The notes under the pieces: model-generated
What the model saw: only the letters and a program-made list of their open reading frames with translations
Told to the model about the DNA's origin: nothing
The model's database searches: none
Made by a program: the position numbers and the translations under genes
Assembly (NCBI GenBank): GCA_007922195.1
Contig: ML681992.1
Coordinates: 41,751,221-41,815,220 of the forward strand
Source of the DNA: Podocnemis expansa
Lineage: Eukaryota > Chordata > Testudines > Podocnemididae
Direction of reading: 5' to 3'
DNA: 64,000 nt
Part shown: positions 11,323-23,799 of the stretch, piece after piece
Position numbering within the stretch: position 1 is the stretch's first letter
Layout of the letters: the number at the start of each line of letters is the position of its first letter

Positions 11323-11499
11323 CAGTGTTTCTCAACCTTTTGAGGATTGTGACACACTTGGCAGCGTATTGCGAATCTACAGGACACACCAGACCACTCC
11401 CTTCAAGCCAATCTAGCCAGCTCCCTAGCTCTCCATGACAAACTTACCACTGTATGGTGACAAAGTAATGTGTCCTGACATAGTAGTTGAGAACTACTG
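11323..11499. mobile_element. hAT miniature element, perfect 8-bp duplication
   Basis: Ends are cagtgtttctcaacc and, inverted, cagtagttctcaact. The perfect duplication cactacag lies at 11,315-11,322 and 11,500-11,507. Length 177 bp, non-coding. Terminal sequence and 8-bp duplication are diagnostic of hAT (Charlie-like) elements mobilised by a transposase encoded elsewhere. Confidence 0.85.
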
Positions 11500-11509
11500 C
11501 ACTACAGTT

Positions 11510-12425
11510 CACTCTAAAAACACTCACAGGTACTAGCACCAGAGGATCATTGTAGAGGGTCACTTTTTCTTCTCCATTGTGCCTATTAACAATGATTTTT
11601 GCAGACATTTTACAGGGAAGGAGCTCAGTTTATCTAGTAAATACTCTGTGGTACTGCATTTAATTCACATGTTAAAATATTTCTTGAGAAGTCATGCTTA
11701 ATTTTAGTGTGTGTCGGGGGGGAGGGCCTAAGAGTTCATGTTTGTATTTGACAGCTATTTCCATAACAATGACTAAATTTTTAATATGTTAAATCCACAA
11801 TATTCTGTAGAGATCGCCAGAGAGGTGGCAAAGGCTCATTAGCTTTGTGGCATGGAAAATATCATTAGTGTTAAATGGGATCACTAAGCCAGGATACCAT
11901 ATCCTCCTGAATGAGTGAGATCCTGATTCATTGGGGAGTAATAGGAGCTGGATTAACCAGCATGGAGTCTGAGACTAGCAGCCAATTAGTAAATGAGAAA
12001 GACTTTGCATAAATTATCAGCCACATGATATTCGCCTTGAATGGCTCATCTCTTTGAAGCCCATGGTTCATCTTGCACCATCTTTTCAAATGCAGACTGT
12101 TTTTAAAAGACTAAAACAGCAGCTGAGAATCCTTCTCTGTTGTGGTGATTAGTATTTACTCTGTGCATACAAGCTAAAAGTGATGCCATGTGTCTAAAAC
12201 AGAAGATCTAAACCTAGTAACACTTAGGTTCACATAGTACTGCCAACCACTTACCAGGTGATTTAGTCCCCCCCACCCCTGCTCAGTTTAGAAATATATG
12301 AAGGTTTATTTTGACATTGAGGTGTTTCACAGGGGTGTTGTGGAGGTTCAAAGTTTTTTGAGGGGTTCTTTTAGAGATTTGTTAGCCTCAATTACCATGT
12401 AAGTGCATATTCAGTATTGTACCAC
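11510..12425. other. No gene recognised
   Basis: AT-rich unique sequence with short homopolymers only. Confidence 0.55.
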
Positions 12426-12430
12426 AAGGG

Positions 12431-13425
12431 CATACAAATGGCCATATTGTAGAGAATTAACGGTATCCACTGGTATTCACTCTTCCAACAGAGGCTAGTA
12501 CCAAAGACTTCAGATGGAGCTAACAGAACAGGGCAACTATGAAGTGATCTATCCCTGATGTCCCAATCCAGTTTCAGCCAGTCAAATGCTTAGGCCTGGT
12601 CCACACTGCAGCACAATTTTGATGGTAATTGAAGGGAAATACACACCATATTTAAAATATCTTGTGTATCTCCTGATTACTTACCGCCTACTTACCTCAG
12701 GGCCCCACAGTTCTGATTTGGCAGGAAATGACTTCCTGTTGAATCAGCATTACCATGCCTGCTGAGTAAGTCTTACTCAATAAACTGCTGACTAATTCTG
12801 AGTTCAATTGATTGCATCTCTATGGACATTCAAACAAACTTGCATAACAGATTCTATGCCATCGGGGCTGCTGCCACCGGTGTAGCCTTGCCCTTAGGAA
12901 ACACAGGGCATGGGGTTGTATCTTTCAACCACTTGGCTAACAGACCTATTGGACTTATCCTCCATGAATTTATCTAATTGTTTTTTGAACCCTGTTATAT
13001 TTTTGGCCTTTAAAACATACTTTGGCAATGAGTTCTGCATTTTGACTGTGCAGTGTGTGAAGTACTTCCTTTTGCATTACTTTAAATTCATCAATAGTAG
13101 GCTATTTTATGCCAGTCACTCAGTTTTGTGAGACTCCTTTATAATGCTTTGCAATCAGCTTTGGATTTAATTGTCTTCAAGTATTTTATGTCATCTGCAA
13201 ACTTTGCTATTTCACTGTTTATCCCTTTTTCCAGATCATTTATGAATACATTGAACTTCAGTACTCCCAGTGCAGATCCTTCAATGATCACACTATCCAC
13301 TTCTTTTCACTCTGAAAGCTATTTATTCATATCCTTTGGTTACTATCTTTTAACTCGTCCATAAGAGGATTTTTCCTCTTATCCCATGACTGCTTACTTT
13401 GCTTTGATTTGCTTTTCTTCTTTGT
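12431..13425 (-). mobile_element. CR1-clade LINE, ORF2 end and 3' UTR, interrupted
   Basis: Read on the minus strand, 13,425 to 12,900 carries the ORF2 reverse transcriptase C-terminal half, and DKFMEDKSN near 12,970 is its end. The 3' UTR occupies 12,900-12,431 (complement of agggcaactatgaagtgatc). The plus strand shows the familiar reptile form, for example tgtcatctgcaaactttgct at 13,188 and ttttccagatcatttatgaa at 13,227. It is 5'-truncated and full of stops, and is interrupted at 12,593-12,893. The exact subfamily is not determined. Confidence 0.7.
12593..12893. mobile_element. Short-TSD DNA element inserted in CR1
   Basis: Begins ggcctggtccacactgc and ends ggtgtagccttgccc, which inverted is gggcaaggctacacc. 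TTA flanks both sides (12,590-12,592 and 12,894-12,896). Removing 301 bp restores a continuous CR1 3' UTR (gcttaggaaacacagggcat). Non-coding. Assignment to Harbinger is by the 3-bp TTA target. Confidence 0.65.
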
Positions 13426-13429
13426 AGAT

Positions 13430-15300
13430 AGTTTTTCCCTGCCCCCAGCCATCTAAACAAGTTCTGCATAAGTGGGTTTAGATCATCCTCTTTCCTTCCA
13501 CCTCACTACAGACCCACCAACAGGGGGCTGGGAAGGAGGGCAAAGAAGTGCCCTGCCCATGCTCTGCCCCAGGCTCTACCCAAACTTGATCTTCATTGCA
13601 CTGTTCTTCCCCCCACTTTCAGTCTGGTCTCTCCACCATTACTTGCCACATGCACTCCTCTTCTCCTCTCCTCTTGTCTGTACTGCCACTATTCACCATG
13701 TGTCTCCTCTTCCCTCCCTCCTCACCTCCACCCTACTCCACCATCACTTGCTGCTGGGGGAAGAGAGTGAGTTGAGCATGGGTATGGGCAGGTCTTGGGG
13801 CAGGGTGGGAAAGAAGTGTGGGTGGAACCTCCAGCGAAAGAGTCAACACAGTAGCTAGTCTCCCTGTGGGGAAGCTTTAGCCCCCATCCATAGGCATAAA
13901 CCTCAGTCTTACCTTTTTTTGGTGGGGGGCATTCCCTCTTCTGACCTGGTGTCTGGAAATGCTGTTGGTGGGCTTGGGTCTCTATTACTTGAAAACTGCA
14001 AAGTGCACTATTACCCCGTTGCTGTTTATGCTCTGAGTGTGTATCCTCCAGGGAGATTTTCCCAGAATGCACTGGTACAAACACAGGTAATATAAGCACA
14101 CTGGGTGTGGAGGCACAAACATGGTTGAGACATGGCTGTTATGTGAAAATAGTTGCTATATTGACAGAATTTAATGCATCTTTGCCATAACTGGTTTAGA
14201 AGAGAGTATCAGAGATAGGTTACAAAAACAGGGATCAGTGGGTGGTATAGGCAAGGCCAAAATGTGAAATGGTCCCATTAAAGTTCAGGAAGCATGAATT
14301 TTGACTTTGACAGGAGGTGTTTGGGTTTGTCAGTCAGGAACTAAATATGTAACCTTTTGAATGAAAGAAAAGCCCCTTTGCATATCATGATTACTGTATT
14401 TATAACATTAAATTTTGCTTGTTTGAATGGTATAATTATTGTACTTCAGCATGTAACTGTTTGTACAAAGCTTCCACCTATGCCCTTCTTTACTCATTTG
14501 ATTAAAGTTCTTTCAAAGACAATCCATTCCATGAAGAAGACACACTTGACTAAACACTAGGGAGTACTACTGGAGGGTAGCTGCAATATTTAACAATTAT
14601 ACGTACAACATACTCTGTGTCCCAGAGAAACTCCTATTGAAAATGTGCATAGCATTGTGCAGAGATAATCAAGGACAGAAAAGATTTACAGGCATTCATA
14701 GTAGGCAATTTTATCCTGCGGTGTACTTCACAAAACATCTTTACAATAACAGATATAAAAGGAGTAAGAATTCATAGAGGAATTAGGAAACTATATCCTG
14801 AGGTGGATAAACTATTCTATACAATAGACAGCATTAGTTACTTCCACTCTGTCTCCATACCTCTCCATCTCTCCATGACCTGAAGCAGAAAAATAATGTC
14901 CATTATAACCAGAATGAAACATACATTTCAGGTTAAGCCACTAATGGAATTCCTACTTATTCCAAGTTTCATTGTGGTTGCAAGGCCCTCTGGTATGCTA
15001 TAACAAAGTAATAAGACAAAACATTTTGGAGAATTATTGTATATCTGGGCTATGTTTTGTGAGGCATAAGACAAATGATGGATTGACTTGAAATACCTGA
15101 GTCATATAGTAAATTAATCCCTTAGAAATCTTGTGCCTGGTGCCTATTATTGCTGTTTTAAAATGGATACTTACAGAAAAGAAATCAAGTGGTCTTTTCC
15201 ACACATATAGTAGGGATTATTGACATAATTTGAGATGTATTTGCTAGACAAAGAATTAATTCTGTGCAGAGTGCAAAAGCCATTTTATAAAGAAAACTAG
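13430..15300. other. No gene recognised
   Basis: 13,500-13,860 is pyrimidine- and C-rich and keeps frames open on both strands, but none resembles a known protein. The rest is AT-rich unique sequence. Confidence 0.5.
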
Positions 15301-15304
15301 TTTC

Positions 15305-15815
15305 TAACAAAGAACATAAGAATATCTTTACTGGATTAGGCTCATATGGCATCCTCCCTCCAATAGTATCCAGAACCAGAAACAGAGGAAGAAGAAAGAA
15401 ATCCCTACATGAACAGTAATAGACTAATCAGACCAGAGAGGAAGTCTCATCTCAAAGTCCATCAGATAGGAATTAGTTTATACTCTGAAGTGAGGGTTTA
15501 TATCTGATAAAAACAATTATTTTATCATATTTAATGTACCTTTGAATTTCTCATTAGCAATATAGATGTTTAAAGTTCTTGGCCAAAACAGGATCTTGAG
15601 CCAGTGACTCCTGTATTTTGAGAAGTATACATAGTTACTAATGTATCTTTAATATACCATTCTGTATACTATATCTTTATCATGTTGCCCTTTCTTTGTC
15701 TCCCCTCTAAGCTAACAGAACCAAACTTTTCACTCTTTTCATATGGAAGTCTTTCCACACCTCTGATCATTTTCACCACTTGACTCTAAACTCCTTTTAC
15801 CTCTGCTATACTTTT
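15305..15815 (-). mobile_element. CR1-like LINE remnant
   Basis: The plus strand has aagaacataagaatatcttt at 15,309, a typical reverse-complemented CR1 3' end in reptiles. Downstream, cttttcatatggaagtcttt at 15,736 matches the complement of the ORF2 C-terminal coding region. The middle is heavily decayed. Confidence 0.5.
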
Positions 15816-15819
15816 TTTT

Positions 15820-17035
15820 CTGACTAGTATGAGCATAAGGGAACATTGGATCCCAGGAAAACATGTATCACTGATTTACATAATGGCATTACAATACCAT
15901 TGTACCACTTGAGTATCCTAAATCTTTACACGAATAAAGACCATAAATACTCCATGAGGATGGCCTAATTTCCCTGCTGTTTCTGACTATTATGCTCTAA
16001 TATTAACTTATTCCCATTTATAAAAATTCAGAGATTACTGGACAAACACACTTTGGGGATAAATGTGTATTAGCCAATCTTGATTTCCCTGGTGACCTGA
16101 AGAAGAGCTCTGTGTAAGCTAGAAAGCTCATATCCCTCACCTGCAGAAGTTGATCCAATCAAAGATATTACTTTACCCACCTTCTCTCTAATTTACAAGC
16201 GACAGGTAGTCATGCCTTCTCCCACTGCATAACTGTTCGAAGTTGTCACACACATAACACTTATTAGCATTATCAGAGCCACATGAATGTTAGAGTTGGA
16301 AAACACCCACTAAGTCAGACATCTCATCCATCCTCCTGTACACGTGTACTTTGTGGAACATACTGGTGAACAGGCACTTGGAACAAGATTCTCAGCTAAA
16401 GTATATCAGGTTTTAGTTCCACTGATTTTGCTGATTCACAGCATGCTGAAGATTTACTCAAGTAGTATGAGTTTACTTATGAGGATGTGACCAATAAGTA
16501 GGCTCATGGCATGCTGTGGTTAAACAAAATAATGGCAGCTTTAATCTTATTCATTTTGGAAGACATATAACACAATACAGAAAGCTTGTTAATTAATATC
16601 TTTTTTTCCTATCATGCTAGCATTGAAATAATCTTAAAAAAAGAAAGCAAAATTCCACACTTTAAAACTTAACTTTGCTTCATAAACTACATAAGTACTT
16701 CTTTAACATAAGAACTTGTAATTGTTCTTTTTGAGACCTGGAGTGCTCCAATCCTGTGTTGGTAATGTCAATTTCACTTGGAAAGAGGAAGAGCATCTTT
16801 GGATTACCAATTATTCTGCTGCCTACATTTAGCCACTTTTAGGCCTCCGAAGAAAAACATATAATCACCAAAGCAAGCCAGGAGAGGGCAGGGTAGATAG
16901 CAAACACATGAAATGAACCAGATTCTATGCATTCTTGCCCTCTGAAAATGCTGGGGCAAATGTTGAAGAAAAACAGGAGATTCAGATTAATTTGGTATTA
17001 TTGGTATGAAGAAATTTTACTGTCAGATTAACAGT
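15820..17035. other. Mostly unique; possible CR1 scrap at 16,270
   Basis: 16,275-16,345 (gttagagttggaaaacaccc and tcatccatcctcctg) resembles a minus-strand CR1 3' terminus. Nothing else recognised. Confidence 0.4.
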
Positions 17036-17039
17036 TTAA

Positions 17040-17315
17040 GGCTATGTCTATGCTGACAGCAACAAAATCACCACCATCAGAGCACTCTTCTGGGTGCAAT
17101 TGAGTGGTCTTTCAAGACTGTGTAATCGCTCTGGAGTTTGCAATAATAACTCCAGCCCTGGAAGTGGCATAGCACTAAGGCGACTTAACAGCAGTGCCAT
17201 TTACCTTAGTTCAGTATGTACGGGGAGGTAGGAGGGCATTAGTAAGGCTACGGGGGATACGCAAGATATTCTACGTCGACTGCTGCCGTAAAGTACAGCA
17301 AGTGTAGACTAGGGC
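17040..17315. mobile_element. Miniature DNA transposon, ggctatgtct ends
   Basis: Left end ggctatgtctatgctgacag; right end inverted gccctagtctacacttgctg. TTA/TAA flanks. The interior (aaggcgacttaacagcagtg) is non-coding. Same terminal style as the elements at 28,582 and 48,657 but without their hairpin array. Confidence 0.6.
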
Positions 17316-17319
17316 TTAG

Positions 17320-19360
17320 ACTGCTTGCTTAACAATATTCTTTTTAGTGACATGTCTCTGTAAGTCTTGTTTCTTCCCAGTGATTAATTTGTTTGGTTAG
17401 CTATGTAACATTCTTCTGATTGACATATCTCTGTAAAATTTGGGATGTAAGAAGGAAGAAGTGAGTCTAACTCAGGTGGATCACTTTGAGGACACATTGA
17501 AAAAATCTCCAAGAAGAGATGGAAGAACTGTAGATCCAGAAATCCGAGACAGGTTTGCCAGAAACCTACTTCAGACTTGTGCAGTGGCTATCAAATTTTG
17601 GAATACTCTAGCCACGTATTGTATTTGTGTGTGCTTAAAACTAATAAGTGGAGATTTCTAGTACAGCAATTCTAATGTGAATTGCAGGAGACCAATAAAG
17701 TAAAGCTTTAAGAGCACTTGGTTTTGACTAATCTGTGCTAGGCATATATGCAGGTGGAGGTGTTGTGTCTCCTTTGGTTTACTTCTTGGTATTAACTTAC
17801 AGAGAATAAAAATTACTGAGTTGAGGAGCCTTGAGTAATGCTACAACCTAATCACTGTTTAAGTAATTCTACAGCAGTACTCTGTATGCATCCATAGGTG
17901 AACACATATCTACACACACACACAAGTGTGTGAGAGAGAGTGCAGTGCTACTGCAGGACTAGTTAATAATTATTTGATTGCCCAACAAATCTGAAGATAT
18001 GCAAAGGATACATGTTTACATTATCGACAATATATGTCTTCAAATTTACACGCGCACTGAGAATAAGATATGGTGGCATATATTATAAATTCAGCTAGAA
18101 TCAAAACTTTTTAAACTATCTTTAGCAGTAAGTGAGAGCAGATGATTTTAAAAGATATTACCTTGAAATTTCACAAATTTCAACTAATAAATTTAAAATG
18201 CCAATGACTTAACACAGTACACCTACCAATTGTTAACAATGCTCAATTCACCTATGGCCATACTTTATTCACAGGCACTAGTGCAATACTTTCGCCAAGC
18301 ATAATAGAAAAGTCATTTTCTAATTCCCCAATAAATATAGATATAAGTAGATAAGCATACATCATTTTGATTAGATATAGCTACACCTTTTACTCACTTA
18401 TTTATTTATTTTCAGGAAAAGGTGCAGACATGTGACAGATGAAACCAAATATAGAAGACAAACCGTGAAATTGACTATACATATAAATGCTGCCAAAGGC
18501 ACAAAGTAAAATTGTAATGGAGATTTCTCTACCTTCTAATCTCTTTCAGTGCTACTAATCTTAGATGTTGCTTGTAACAGCAGTAGATAAAAACAAAAAA
18601 TCAGACAGAGGAGTGGCTTTAAGTTGACAGTGTTCCTTTAAAGTCAGCGTGGTAAAGACTAGCATCATAACATGATGTAGGCAGATCTTCTCTAGCTAGG
18701 AAGCTGTTTTTCACTGTCAGCACAGATGTCAGAGAAAATGTGGAATGGATATTTGCCCTGAAAAAAACCCCATGAAGTTGGAATTTTCTATTTTTTCTGT
18801 TTACTGCACATGCAGTTTTTACATCTGTCCTGGCAAAAGGTAGGTGGGAGTGCAGCCTAATCCAACTGTGATCCCTTTACACATGCAAGTAATCCCACTG
18901 GCTTCAAAGAGGCTACTGGTATTACTGGTATGAGTAAGGTAATAATACTTTGGCTCTTAGGTTGCAGCCATGTTAATCATATCCAAACACAACATACAAA
19001 TGAAATGCTGCTGGGGTCCTTGTAGAAAGGGGTGGACAGTTATACTCCTTTTCCTTTGAACCAAAAGAAAGCCTTTGTATATAAACACTGCTCTTGGGAC
19101 CACACTGGAAGCAAGAAGAGTTTGTGGGGTTAAGTTGGTAGATCAATGCTGCAGACATTAAATACAACAATTCATTTCTTTTTTACACAGGAGCTGATGG
19201 CCGGATCCAGAGCGAGCATGTGCTTACACTAACTACACTGGTGTGCTTCCATTAACTTCAAAGGAATTATATCAGTTTGTAAACTGTTGAGAATCTAGCC
19301 CCAAAACCCCATGATTAACTGCTCTGGAAAGAGGGCAATCCATAGGGTAGAGTGGGGTTG
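17320..19360. other. No gene recognised
   Basis: A 73-codon plus-strand frame at 17,440-17,661 is not recognised and has no splice or promoter context. A short ca/ga tract lies at 17,911-17,940. 18,870-18,955 and 19,220-19,305 carry traces of the short palindromic ancient repeat. Confidence 0.45.
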
Positions 19361-19369
19361 ATGTCCAAT

Positions 19370-19790
19370 TAGCTTGTGGGGGCCCCTGGCCCCCCTCAGC
19401 ACTGGGACGGGCAGTGGGGCTGTCCTGGGCCAGAGGCCAGGCTGTGTGCTCCCACACTGCCCCTGGGCCAACTGGTCTGCTCCCAGGATTGGGCGGTCCA
19501 GTCCAGGTCTGGCTCCATGTTCCTGCCTCACCCCTAGGCTGGCTGGTTCAACCCCCCACCCCAACCTCCCCAGGCAGGGCCGTTCCTTTCCAGCAGACTG
19601 GGCTCCGTGCTCCCATGCTGCCCTTGGGCCAGCGGGTCCACCCCTGGGGGCAGGTCAGGCCAGCCCAGAAGCTGGGCTCCATGTTCCTGCCCAGCTCCCT
19701 GGGCCAGTACATGGATGCTCTGTGCCAGGGGTTGGGCCAGAAATGCTGCCTCTGCCTATGGAAGGCAGCACAGAGTCCACCAAACCATAG
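19370..19790. repeat. GC-rich degenerate tandem array
   Basis: A sharp GC-rich patch in which a phrase like ggctccatgttcctgcc recurs at about 19,440, 19,510, 19,604 and 19,676, spaced 70-95 bp, with gggcca motifs between. Parallel frames stay open across it (138 and 127 codons) as expected of GC-rich repetitive DNA. Not a recognised protein. It may be the interior of a decayed mobile element. Confidence 0.5.
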
Positions 19791-19859
19791 AGCCTAGAAT
19801 AATCACCCCACTCACTCACCTCCCCCCCAAAGATGGCCCTGTATAGGAGCTGGAAAGTG

Positions 19860-21430
19860 AGCTGTAGGACTTTTCCTATTCACATCTGGTCAGTCTTCCA
19901 TCATAGTCACCCCTAAGTTATCCATGAATCCCTAGCTTTTTAAAAAAGATATATACTCTTCTTTCCACAAAATTACCACACCACTTCAAATGGAGGACCA
20001 TATAACATAGCAACATTGCTTTTAATTAAGTGCTCCACTCCACTGATTTTCTGCCAAAGGAGATATTTAGGCCACATGTCATTAGCTTTCCTTCCCCACC
20101 CCCAGAGTCCTACCATACTCTCTGCCTGTCTCTTGCTATTTATGCATCTACATAATGTATTTACTCATTCTTCTTTATTTTGTTAATAATTGCTGTGATT
20201 TGTTACATGAGCCCTTCCAATTACACAACTTAAGAACAAAAAAGTCAGCCTTCTTTTTGAATTTCCTTGCCTCTGTCCATTTGTGGTGCAAAGTTATTTA
20301 AGTGAACTCCTTTGAATGTCTTAGTTACTGCCAGAGCTATTATTATTTCCTTCCCTTTCAGCTGATGCACAAACTCAGTTAAAAATCAATTGTGCACCAC
20401 ATCCACAAAAATACCCCCACACTTATTTCCTCCACTTAATATTTTCCAGTCTGTGCTTAGACAGTTAAAATGTTCCATTAACATCACTCAGGCCCATTTA
20501 CTTTTTTTTTAAAAATGTTTATCCTTTCACAGTCCATTTCTCATTTGTGACAAGATGGCCTACTGTACACCATTTATACAGCTACTTTACCCTCTGAAAC
20601 ACCATCCTTAGTCTGTACTCTATGTTCACTCTAAATTCCACAGGTGCCTTGGCAGTTGTCTCAAGTACAACTAGAAAGGCTTGTCACTTTCAAAGTGATT
20701 TGGTCTATTTGGAAAGTTTAAAGCTTCAGAAAAAATATGGGGGTTATCAACTTGTAACTTCTTATATTCAGTGCCCACATATAAATGTGCATTTGAGACC
20801 AACACCTGGAAAACCTTGCACCCAGACACCCTTAAACTTGAGTGGGAGAAAGACATTTCTGTTCCAAACCGAGGTTTTATAAATTGCCCCTCTTGCTTTT
20901 GTGCATTAAATCAAACACAGATAACAGGCCTGCCTTACAGAGCTGTGAAATATGGGTTGGCATTGTGTGGCTTGGGCTCAGCTCTTCAAATGACTCCTAA
21001 AGCTAAACCAGCACCTTAGCAAACATTGGTCTTCAGAATGCTAGTATCCTTGAAGTGACTCATCACTTCTGAGGGAGGCACAAAGGAGGCTGTATTTGAA
21101 AGTAGAAAATAATGCCAAGGAGATAGAAATCAAAAGAGCATACAGAAAAGGTGGATGAAGGGGGACAAAGAAGAAATTGGAGAGTTGCAGAACAGAAAAC
21201 ACCAAACCAGAGTGAGGAAGGTGCTGTGCAAAAAAAAAAAAAAAGAAAAAAAACCCCCAGAAATGGACAATTTTAGGGAAGCTGTTGGAAAAAACAACAT
21301 TACATTTAAAAAAAGAACAAAAAACAAAACAAAACAAAAGAAGAATGGAATAGGCCTCTCACCTAGGTTACATAGTGCTGTTAGAGAGGTCAGGAGACCA
21401 GACCAGTTAGGACCACCAAAACAGACAATT
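19860..21430. other. No gene recognised; A-rich tracts
   Basis: Unique sequence, with A-rich low complexity at 21,225-21,345 that gives a spurious lysine-rich frame. Confidence 0.5.
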
Positions 21431-21722
21431 AAATTATCATTATTTGTATTACAGCAGCACCTAAACGCTCACACTGAGATTGGGTCCCTTTAGTACAAGG
21501 CACTATACAAACATATAGTGTAAGACAGACTAAATACAAAAGAGAGACAAAAGTAGGAGAGAAAATCTGGGCAGAGACATAAGAAATTTGCTGAAGATCA
21601 CACAGTAAGTAACTGCTAGAGCTCAATATGACTATAGATACATATATACAGATACATAGATAACACAGAACTTCTAACTCACAGTCCCTGTGCCCTACCA
21701 CTAGTCCATACTGCCTACCCAA
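21430..21722 (-). repeat. MIR-like tRNA-derived SINE
   Basis: On the plus strand, ttatttgtattacagcagca at 21,438 opens a block that includes agatcacacagtaagtaact at 21,595 and ends ccctaccactagtccatact. Read on the minus strand this is a tRNA-like 5' end followed by a MIR/CORE-SINE-type body. Old and diverged. The assignment is by recognised phrases. Confidence 0.6.
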
Positions 21723-22029
21723 TCACTGATTTGAGACTGAAAGCTAAAAAGATAATGAAAAAGGGGATAAATGGGAACCAACAGAGGGATTTCTAATGAT
21801 GCTAAAACAAGGAAGATTGAAATAACAGTATATAACCTTAAAAATAAAAGTAAAATTCAGTGATGGCAGGGTAAAATGCAGTGATAATATATACTTTCTG
21901 TGTGTCATTTCCTGATCTAGATCAAGAATTTGTGATTGATCTCATCAGCATTAGACATTGCTTTCCTTTGGAAGTAATCATGAGTGCTGCTCATGGACTG
22001 TAGTGCAGTATTAGTTTTTGTCACTGTTT

Positions 22030-22305
22030 TCAGTGGTAGTAGATGACAGAACTAGGAGCCATGGTCTCAAGTCGTAGTGGGGCAGCTCTAGGCTGGATAT
22101 TAGGAAAAAAGTCTTCATTAGGAGGGTAGTGAAGCACTGGAATGATTTACCTAGGAAAGCTGTGGAATCTCCATCTTTTGAGGTTTTTAAGGTGTGGCTT
22201 GACAAAGGCCTGGCTGGGACAATTTAGTTGGGTTTGGTCCTGATTTCAGCAGGGAGTTGGACTAGGTACCTCCTGAGGTCCCCTTGCATTCTATGATTAG
22301 GGCAT
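22030..22305 (+). mobile_element. CR1 LINE 3' end
   Basis: The ORF2 C-terminus is visible (ggctggatattaggaaaaaa, then gtgtggcttgacaaaggcct), followed by the 3' UTR end ttggactaggtacctcctga and gcattctatgatta. 5'-truncated. Same orientation as the copies at 35,640 and 43,985. Confidence 0.88.
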
Positions 22306-22429
22306 ACATCTTTATGAACTGAGCTTCCCAGATTACAGTGCCTTGACCCTTTAAGTTTTTATTGTGCACCGTGAACTAGAACCAGACACTGGTTGAAGAG
22401 GGTTCTTCAAGCACCTTAACTGTGGAAAT

Positions 22430-23480
22430 CTGCATCCCTAAAGGCACTTTGGAATTGTCACACTAACTGTTGTAGTGCCTAACTTTCCGACATCTAGACA
22501 ATCACAAGAATAACACTGCAATCCACAAAGTCTGAACTAAGTATTTAAGATTCTTCTACAATTTGAATGCAGAGATAGGCCTCCCAGGGTGATATTCAAG
22601 TACAGTTGGAAGCTCTCTGCCTAAGCTAATCAATGGGAGACACTCACACGAGGGCTCCTAAGCCCCTCTCCTCTTGCAGAGATACTGTCAGGTGCCTAAG
22701 TCTATGTTGCAGGGAGACCTCTCTCTCTGTTTAGTGATCTATGAATGAGAACCCCTCTCCTAGAGTCAACCAGCTTAGAAGCCAAATTTGTTTCTTATGG
22801 GACTGAGATAGGGGTTTTCATTGTTCCACACAAAAATAGACAGGGATGATGATGCTGATGCTGATTGTAGACCTTCTATTTAAATAGTTAGAACACTTAT
22901 CTGGAATGTGGGAGAGCTGGGTTCAATCCTCATTCAGGGATCTGAAAAATGATGTCCCAACTCCCCACAGGATGCTCTAACCACTGATCTATGGGCTATT
23001 CTATTGCAAGACTCCTTCAGTCTCTCCTCTTGAACCTGTTCCACAGTGGATAAATAATGACAGTGTGATTAGAACGGGGTACTGTGGATCTTCCATCCCC
23101 TGGGGAGTGTTTTAACTACTGGCCTGACATTATAAGATGAGCAGTGGTACTTCCTCTTGTCAGATTTTGAATGGGACTCATTCTGGTGGGTGGCTTCTGA
23201 GCATGCCTACTGGCTAGAACGCCTCATACAAGGTAGGCATTTGTCCCTTATCTTTTCCTGGTCTGTGGATCTTATGTGGGAGATAGACCTTTGAACACCA
23301 GAGTGAGCTAACAGGACTCACGGGCAGCAACTTAAGTGACAAGAGAGCTTCTACCTTGAATATGTAGGTGTCGAGTGAGTTTAAGGGCCTAGATGTTTAG
23401 GAGGAGTTTTGTGGTTTGCAGGAGAACTTGAAATTGGTATTTGTGTGCCTAAACCTGAAAGGTGACTGTCTAAAAACATT
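22430..23480. repeat. Composite repeat with tRNA-like palindrome
   Basis: A forward tRNA-like unit (tagttagaacacttatctgg, then gagctgggttcaatcctc at 22,914, a good B box) is followed by an inverted one (complement of tgctctaaccactgatctat at 22,973). The outer parts carry recurring gtgcctaa strings (22,475; 22,694; 23,443), which also occur at 32,290-32,465. I take it as one old interspersed family; the boundaries are approximate. Confidence 0.45.
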
Positions 23481-23799
23481 TGTATCCAAAGATCACTTAA
23501 CAAACATATGCTATGACACAGAGAGCTCTGACGTTGGATAGGAGATCCGTTCAGTCCTGGTAACTAAAGTAAATTTGTGGTAAGTACTCAGCTAGTGTTT
23601 AGCAGCGAAGGGCTCAGCTACTCACCTATGCTGTATAGAAGTAACTGTGATAGGGAAAGAGGCAGGGCCCATAAAACATTTTTGTTGTGCACTCACAAGA
23701 TTTAAGAGAGCTATTAACTAGTCTCTGCTAAATCTTGTCCTTTAGAAGCTAGCACATTCTTCTTCATAAGCAGGTTCTCTGTTCTCTTTTATTTCCCTA

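Noticed and set aside
13472..13858. Plus-strand frame of 128 codons
   Set aside because: Follows a C/T-rich tract; another frame is open on the opposite strand; no similarity recognised.
17440..17661. 73-codon frame with a protein-like look
   Set aside because: Charged and mixed composition is suggestive, but I cannot match it to a family and there are no flanking splice sites I trust.
19374..19846. Overlapping plus-strand frames of 138, 127 and 79 codons
   Set aside because: Open because of GC-rich degenerate tandem repeats; no recognisable domain, and several frames are open at once.
21155..21493. Lysine-rich frame of 112 codons
   Set aside because: Runs through A-rich low complexity into a MIR-like SINE.
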